Notes under the pieces: generated by a model
What the model saw: the letters and a program-made list of their open reading frames with translations, nothing else
Told to the model about the DNA's origin: nothing
Database searches by the model: none
Position numbers and translations under genes: made by a program
Shown: positions 58,474 through 64,000 of the stretch, piece by piece
How the letters are laid out: every line of letters starts with the position of its first letter
Position numbering within the stretch: position 1 is the first letter of the stretch
Source: Gigaspora margarita
Lineage: Eukaryota; Glomeromycota; Glomeromycetes; Diversisporales; Gigasporaceae
Direction: 5' to 3'
Assembly: GCA_009809945.1 (NCBI GenBank)
Contig: WTPW01000145.1
Coordinates: 94,541-158,540, forward strand
Length of the DNA stretch: 64,000 nt

Positions 58474-58700
58474 TAAGTACGTATTGTAAGTGCAAAGAAT
58501 ATTCTTTTTTGAATTACCTTATACGTAAATGGGTTCGCAAAAAACTTCTTTGTTTGAATTTCATAAATCTTATCCGCTATTTAATCCATTGCTGTTCTCA
58601 TAAAAAATAATTCTTATCGAATAATTAAGCAATAAACCTACATACCTGATACATAATACACCTACATGATTTTGAATATTTAAGGCTATACATAAAAAAA
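58474..58700 (+). promoter_or_regulatory. Upstream region of the membrane-protein gene
   Basis: TGAATATTTAAGGCTATAC lies 10-30 bases before the ATG. ACCTACATACCTGATAC and ACACCTACATG form a small direct repeat at 58637-58669. No defined regulatory site can be named. Confidence 0.25.
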
Positions 58701-59723
58701 ATGATAGACAACAGTTATTTCATTAATCCACAAATTGAAAGCATAATTTCAGCATGGCTTCTTGCTATATCCATCGCCTTAACTTTAGATTCATTTATTC
58801 GAGTTTCATTAAAGAACAAAATCCCAACAATTCAATTATGCAACATATTTAATACCAATTGGCGCAGAAATGTTGGTTATTGGCTTCTTAAACCTGTAAA
58901 TCTTGCAACCTTAATTAGTGAAATAATTATGCCAATAATGATATTTGCAAGTTCGTTTTGTTCAAAACCTAAGAAAAATGATTATTGCAATGCTGTGAGT
59001 TATGAAAATTGTTCGGAAGATTTATCAAACCCTTCACCATTATTACCATTATATTTGGTAATATATCCTATTACTCAGTTTGGTTACGTGATATCCAAAA
59101 CACTTTTACTACACCTTGCATATATACGATGTGATGGAATTGCTATGAAGTACAATGTTAGGGAAATAATATTTTTCAAAATGTTGCGAAGCAGAAAATT
59201 TTACATCATACACAAATTTATTCTTTTCTTTCGTTTTATTGAACTATCCTTCTCTTTTGCAGTAAGTATAATAACTTCTGCATGTCAAAGCACCTCAACC
59301 TGTGATGGAACTTGCTATTATATAGCAAAATATTATTACATATCACGAGATATACTATACAGTTTATTTCGCCTTTATTATATCGCTCTTGAGGTTATGT
59401 ATTATTACGCAAAGTTTAATGATGACGATCGAGTGGAAGATCAAAATGAAAATCAAGAGGAAGTTCAAAAGGAAGATCAAGAAGAGCGAAAACAGCAAAA
59501 ATTCCAATCCGTCATATTTATGATCGATATAACGCAACTTATCTTGATGAGTCTTTACCGAATATTTGCAGTAATAATAGCAATAATTGAATTACCGTTA
59601 ACTAAAAAAATTGTTGTTTTACCTACATATGTTTATGCTGAACTTTCAAGTACGGCATTTACAATATTTGTGATGACCAGATTTGTTGATACATTTTTAA
59701 GTGATGGAAATCACCATTTATAA
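58701..59723 (+). CDS. Seven-helix membrane protein, GPCR-like topology
   Basis: A single uninterrupted frame of 340 codons with a clean ATG start in the context AAAAATGAT. Hydrophobic segments lie at about residues 12-33, 66-87, 113-140, 168-195, 212-237, 270-297 and 306-333, giving seven predicted membrane helices. A charged, Glu/Gln-rich stretch (241-268, DDDRVEDQNENQEE onward) lies between helices five and six, where GPCRs have their third cytoplasmic loop. Cysteines 87, 96 and 104 between helices two and three, and 195, 201 and 205 between four and five, could form disulphides on the other side. I see no DRY or NPxxY motif, so I cannot assign a receptor class. It could equally be an orphan multi-pass protein. 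No operon-like neighbours exist; CpG is present, unlike in most repeats here. Confidence 0.85.
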   Translation: MIDNSYFINPQIESIISAWLLAISIALTLDSFIRVSLKNKIPTIQLCNIFNTNWRRNVGYWLLKPVNLATLISEIIMPIMIFASSFCSKPKKNDYCNAVSYENCSEDLSNPSPLLPLYLVIYPITQFGYVISKTLLLHLAYIRCDGIAMKYNVREIIFFKMLRSRKFYIIHKFILFFRFIELSFSFAVSIITSACQSTSTCDGTCYYIAKYYYISRDILYSLFRLYYIALEVMYYYAKFNDDDRVEDQNENQEEVQKEDQEERKQQKFQSVIFMIDITQLILMSLYRIFAVIIAIIELPLTKKIVVLPTYVYAELSSTAFTIFVMTRFVDTFLSDGNHHL

Positions 59724-61060
59724 ATTCCAAAACAGAAGGATAAATGACACGCAAGATGCAAAAGTTCAAGCCATAAAATATTCATGGATCATTGTTAAAC
59801 TTTTTGCTTAAAATTATAGATTTTTGTATAAAAAAAAAAAAAAAAAAAATGTTGCATGCATTATATCATAGTATTTAATATTGTTAAAAAAAAAAAAATA
59901 GTACGCAAACGTACAGTACTTTAGTTATTCTGGGTATTTTCATGCCATTTGTTAAAAAATTTTTATCAAAATCAAAATAATTTTGCAATATCTCTAAACT
60001 TTTTTTTTATATTTCTTCCCTAAAAACTTTCTACTAATTCTATTACATGTATTTGTCCAAGTATATAATTTATAGTTAATAAATCTACAAATATTATATA
60101 TAAGTCACGATCTACTCACGGACTATTTTATTGTCCGGTGCGAAATAGAGGATTATTTTTAATAAAAATATAAAAAACTATCAATGGGCTCTGGGCCGAA
60201 CTAGTTTCGGGGTTCCTAATAATTTCCGATTACAATAAATAATTATTTGATAAATGAAATTTCCGATTTGATTTTTAGGCATTAAGTGACAGACGAAACA
60301 TTCAATAACAAAAGCTTTTTAGCTTTTATATGAGATAAACAAGCAATAAATACTAAAAAAACAACTACACTAAGCCGTAAAAGAAAGCACTATCACTAGT
60401 TGTTGAAGCATTTGGGTATATTCGGATAGTGTACAATTGGTTTATCATTGAACGATTGGTTGTTAATGGGTAAGGGCGAAATCGGAAGTAATTTTTCAGG
60501 AAAATATCCTTTTTAACCTACCTTTAGCTAATAATTAAGCATGTAGATATTTGAATAATCTATACACTTAATTATGGCCTCAAAGTAATTTTCAAAGACT
60601 CTTTTTGTAAAAACTCACCTTGTAATAAATTTTAACAGCAAATAATTTTCAATTATGATTGGCTAATTTTGGGGCCAAACAAAATCGGCAGATATGTCAT
60701 AAGCTGCCACTGTTGTTAATTTTGCGTTTACAACCCTTATTCTTGCTGGATTTACTAATTTGCCTCCAAGTTCCCATTGGACGAAAAAAATTACTATACA
60801 TCACTGATCAGAATGGCTTTTTCATCGGCATGCTGCCTTAAAAGTTTGCTAATAACAATTTGTGCTTTTATTATTGGTCACATCTAAGAGTATTCCTTTT
60901 ACCCAAAGCAGTCATGTGGTATGTGGTATATGTAGCCTTAACTCGGGTACCCTTATGTCAAGAAAATCCTGAGCTGCAGATCACACTGCACATTACTGCC
61001 GGCCTGTCTCTGGGTGATTAGTAAATTAATATTCTAATGTTTACATTGTTTACATAAATC
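59724..61060. other. Intergenic downstream of the membrane-protein gene
   Basis: A runs near 59830 and 59885 are present. The 60-codon frame at 60659-60841 has no recognised domain. No RNA gene is seen. Confidence 0.4.
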
Positions 61061-61440
61061 TGGTTGTTTACATTTTTTTTCTCTGCTTTTTTTCTTTTTT
61101 TTCATCTATACTTATTTAGCATTTTTTAGCAGTTGTTTTGTCACTTTTTTTCTTTTCATTGTTTTTTTTAAAGCTTTTTTATCGTTCTTTTTGAAACTTT
61201 TCATCGTTCTTTTGGAGCATTTTGGAGCCTTTTCATTGTTTCATCATTCTTTTGGAGTCATTCTTTTGGTGCTTTGTCATTTAACTTTTTTGGTTGGTAT
61301 CGAATGTTGGTATTAATGTTGGTTTTAACACTAGTATCAACGTTGGTATCAACATTAATACCAACATTTGTATCATCAATGATGCCAACATTGATACCAA
61401 TGTTGATATGGTGTTGAGGTTGATAGATCAAATGTATAGC
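61061..61440. repeat. T-rich tract and GTTGGTATCAA minisatellite
   Basis: CGTTCTTTTGGAGC-type repeats at 61190-61270 are followed by 12-base GTTGGTATCAAT or inverted ATTGATACCAAC units to about 61410. The 61-codon plus-strand frame here is an Asn/Val repeat translation. On the minus strand it reads as repeated Pro-Thr-Leu, much like 37058-37270. Confidence 0.6.
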
Positions 61441-61819
61441 ATTATTTGTAAATGCAATATAATAAATAACACAACATAATAAAGATAATCAAATTGATCC
61501 TGTGTTCTAATTTTTTGTTATCATATAGGTTTTTATATAACAACCAGTGCTTTTTTTGAAAGCTTATTGCACAGGTATATATTTTGATATATACCTGTGT
61601 AAATGAACTATATTTCATAAAAGGCAAAATGAATTTAGCTTTACTTCTGTTAAATGAAAACTAACAATTTAGTCAGATAGTTTTAAAATTCTCATAGTAG
61701 CTTTTAAAATTCTTATAATAGATAAAGACTCTGTTTGGTTTGTTAATAGATTTCAAATTCTTATAGAAGAGAGAAGATATATTTTTGGGTTATTTTTAAG
61801 ATCTCCATACTATATTTTA
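61441..61819. other. AT-rich spacer
   Basis: AGGTATATATTTTGATATATACCT at 61573-61596 is a perfect-armed palindrome. CTTATAGNAGA motifs recur nearby. No gene is seen. Confidence 0.45.
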
Positions 61820-61824
61820 GTTGA

Positions 61825-61866
<42 letters not shown>

Positions 61867-61920
61867 CCCAAGGTAGTAATTACCTGGGGACGTCGAGTGA
61901 CGCTCTTGTTGAATATTTTT
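61820..61920 (-). mobile_element. Short poly(A) retroelement with 3' hairpin, copy 2
   Basis: The inserted DNA (61833-61907) starts with a T run of about 30 and is flanked by a 13-base duplication, GTTGAATATTTTT, at 61820-61832 and 61908-61920. On the minus strand it reads GCGTCACTCGACGTC, then the hairpin CCCCAGGTAATTACTACCTT with GGGG, then poly(A). The stem AGGTA/TACCT replaces the AATAAT/ATTATT stem of copy 1, so pairing is kept while the bases differ. Confidence 0.82.
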
Positions 61921-62190
61921 AAATTCTTATAGCTAGTAAAAAAAACTTTATTTATCAGATTATTTGGCTTTTTTTGTTAATAATAGGTGGCAGATATTAT
62001 TACTGGTATCGGACCTGTGTCTTTTATCATTTTAGATTCTATAGTATACCCAGATCTTTTATTATTTTAGATTCTATAGTATACCCGGGTTTTTTAACTT
62101 TACCAAATTCGCAACCTATATTGTAGATCCGGGGATGATACATCTATTATGGAAAATCTTTTATATGGCTGTTTATGGTATTAAAAAACT
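61921..62190. repeat. Decayed relative of the MITE at 58340
   Basis: GTAGATCCGGGGATGATAC and ATCTTTTATATGGCTGTTTATGGTA-type sequence (62120-62180) match the right half of that MITE with several changes. TTTTAGATTCTATAGTATACCC is duplicated at 62030 and 62066. Confidence 0.6.
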
Positions 62191-63700
62191 TTTTTTTGGA
62201 GTCTTTATTAATGACTCTTTGTTTTGCTCTGCAGCAGTAAAAATCTATACTATTTAGCTAGGATCTATCTAGCTAATCATATCGAAATATTAATAGACTA
62301 GCAAAAGATGAATACTCATATTGTAATAACTGTTATATAGCTTTAAAACCCATAGAAATTTTAAATAAAAGCTAAGATTAATAAAAACAAATGCAAGTAT
62401 GTAAACCGAAATAAAACTTAGTTTCTACTTGTTAAAAAATTTTTATCTTTCTATTTTCTATTACCATATAAGCAAGAAATAATGGGCCAGGGTGTTATTT
62501 TGAAATCTGGACACCCCCAAAATAGTATATAGTGTCTTGAATTAGTACTCATGCGCATCCTGAATTAACACACATCTGATATAACCAGTAATTAATTAGT
62601 GTGACAATTCAACTGCATCATTGACCTAGGCTATAAAAACTTAGCATTTACAGCTGTTCTTATTTATATAGGAAAAATTTACTAAATGGGTATTTTGCCA
62701 CTTCAATAAGTTTTTGATTTTGGTAATTAGCAATTACACAACATCTTGTTATTTAATATGAGTGGTAAGGTCAAATAAAATTCAAGCCAATTATTTATAT
62801 AAAATTGGATGATTATTAAGAATAAAAGTGACTATTTGATCGAAATTATGACCCAATTATGAATTTCTTATGAGTCACTTATGAATTTCTGTATGCATAT
62901 AACTAAGTTGACTATAGATATCTTATATATGCACCTGATTACTTATAAATATTTATATGCTTATATGATTTAATAACTTTGTTGCTATTATAATTTTTTT
63001 TAAATTCTTCGGGCATACATCTGAAGCTGCTATTGGCAGTATTTTTATTAAGATCATTAGTCATGAGGACCCAGAGGGCCCCTACATCTTTTATTACATG
63101 GGCTATTTCCTAATTTTATCCTAACAATCTATTAGACCATCTATGCCTCCCTTACCATACCTATCCAACAGGATTTACAACTTCCAACCCAATGCAATTT
63201 TTATCGAAATTTTCACCCTGGGGCTCAGACAGGATTACTCTGCTAGAGGTTGGAACAGGTTTATTTTTACCATTCAGATTTAATTTTTCAACTTCAACTT
63301 AAACCAGTTTTAACCCGAATTTAAATAAACCTGGGTAATTTGGTTTTGCGATTTTAATAAACTCATAAAACTGAATTAACCTGAATTTAAAAAAACTAGT
63401 TTTTATGGTTGTAATAAACTATTAGTTAGAAAGTCCAAATGTTTGTGCTTAGGGTAGCTTAATATGTTGTATATCAGAATAGATTGGTGATGCAACCAAA
63501 ATTCAGCAGATCCAGACGGAAGTGATCGAAATTGATAAATTTTGCTATTACAGTAATCCAATTATCCACATGCTAAACAAAATTGCTAGACACCAATTTT
63601 GCTATAATATTATTAGTTATTATTATTGATAAATGTGACCTAAACTTTGGCCAAAATTGAATTCAAGTACTAATTAAATCACAAAGGCAACTGTTGTTAG
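62191..63700. other. AT-rich intergenic stretch
   Basis: No gene or RNA is supported. GGGTGTTATTTTGAAATCTG with CACCCCCAAAATAG near 62490 resembles the ends of the element at 33156. GAGGTTGGAAC at 63246 and the AACCTG-rich region after it resemble the subterminal parts of the hAT at 42747. Confidence 0.4.
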
Positions 63701-64000
63701 TGTTAGAGAATAGTTTCTGTATTCTCATTCCATCATATGATATTACATATCTCAGGGTAACATGAATACCAAATCTGTATGCTCATACATAGTAGCAGTA
63801 TACTATGCCAGCAAATTAAATGTGAACCCACTATTCTAGATAGCAGTAAACCATACACTCTGCATGGCTATGTTTATAGTATTCGATTTTTCAGTTTTAT
63901 TAAATTCGATAAATCTGGTTTTATTAAATTCGATTTTTCAGTTTTATTCAGTTTTATTAAATTCAATAAATCTGGTTTTATTAAATCCAAATATAAAATA
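63701..64000. repeat. Repeat relic with tandem TTTTATTAAATTCGAT units
   Basis: ATTCTAGATAGCAGTAAACC near 63833 matches the repeat at 837. After 63880, TCAGTTTTATTAAATTCGAT-type units repeat in tandem to the window edge. Confidence 0.55.

Noticed and set aside
1..64000. LTR retrotransposons
   Set aside because: I saw no long direct terminal repeats with TG...CA ends, primer-binding site or integrase motifs, though decayed ones cannot be excluded by eye.

Overview
The window looks like a repeat-dominated fungal nuclear genome, most likely an arbuscular-mycorrhizal fungus of the Rhizophagus type. The reasons are extreme AT richness, spliceosomal introns of 70-81 bases, an orphan seven-helix membrane protein, a TcA-like fungal protein, and very dense MITEs, fold-back elements and one RNase H-bearing LINE. 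The species is an inference. No bacterial operons, rRNA, convincing tRNA, CRISPR array or LTR element were seen. One assembly gap lies at 36558-36735.

Only two intact protein genes are well supported. The first is a five-exon gene at 7329-9992 (789 codons plus stop), with central helical and hydrophobic segments and a C-terminus that resembles the TcB-binding end of TcA proteins. The second is a single-exon gene at 58701-59723 for a seven-helix membrane protein with an acidic cytoplasmic-type loop. A third coding signal is a terminal exon (43183-43374, minus strand) carried inside a hAT-type transposon.

Layout. 1-7.3 kb: AT-rich repeats, a 49-bp minisatellite split by a PIF/Harbinger-like MITE, and a hAT MITE with perfect 8-bp target-site duplications (TSDs). 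7.3-10 kb: the spliced gene. 11-13 kb: a compound satellite-like array. 15-24.1 kb: a 168-bp LINE 3' fragment, a MITE split by a TTAA-flanked fold-back, and a 6.1-kb 5'-truncated LINE with 10-bp TSDs, five TGA stops and two frameshifts. 25-36.5 kb: nested fold-backs, hAT and TA-type MITEs and A-rich filler. 36.3-36.7 kb: an inverted copy of the repeat at position 1, then the gap. 38-44 kb: tandem palindromes, a 1.5-kb fold-back holding a hAT insertion, and the hAT with the captured exon. 44.6-50.4 kb: a stack of elements nested inside one another within 5.7 kb. 51-58.5 kb: more CpG-containing DNA with MITEs, a 20-bp minisatellite and a short poly(A)-tailed retroelement with a 3' hairpin (second copy at 61.8 kb). 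58.7-59.7 kb: the membrane-protein gene. 60-64 kb: AT-rich DNA with repeat relics.

The genes form no pathway; the main biology is transposon ecology. Several families with different terminal repeats and target sites share the same internal modules (one centred on GTTGTAGAGCTC, another ending in a TAACCC-rich patch), which is the most unusual signal here.
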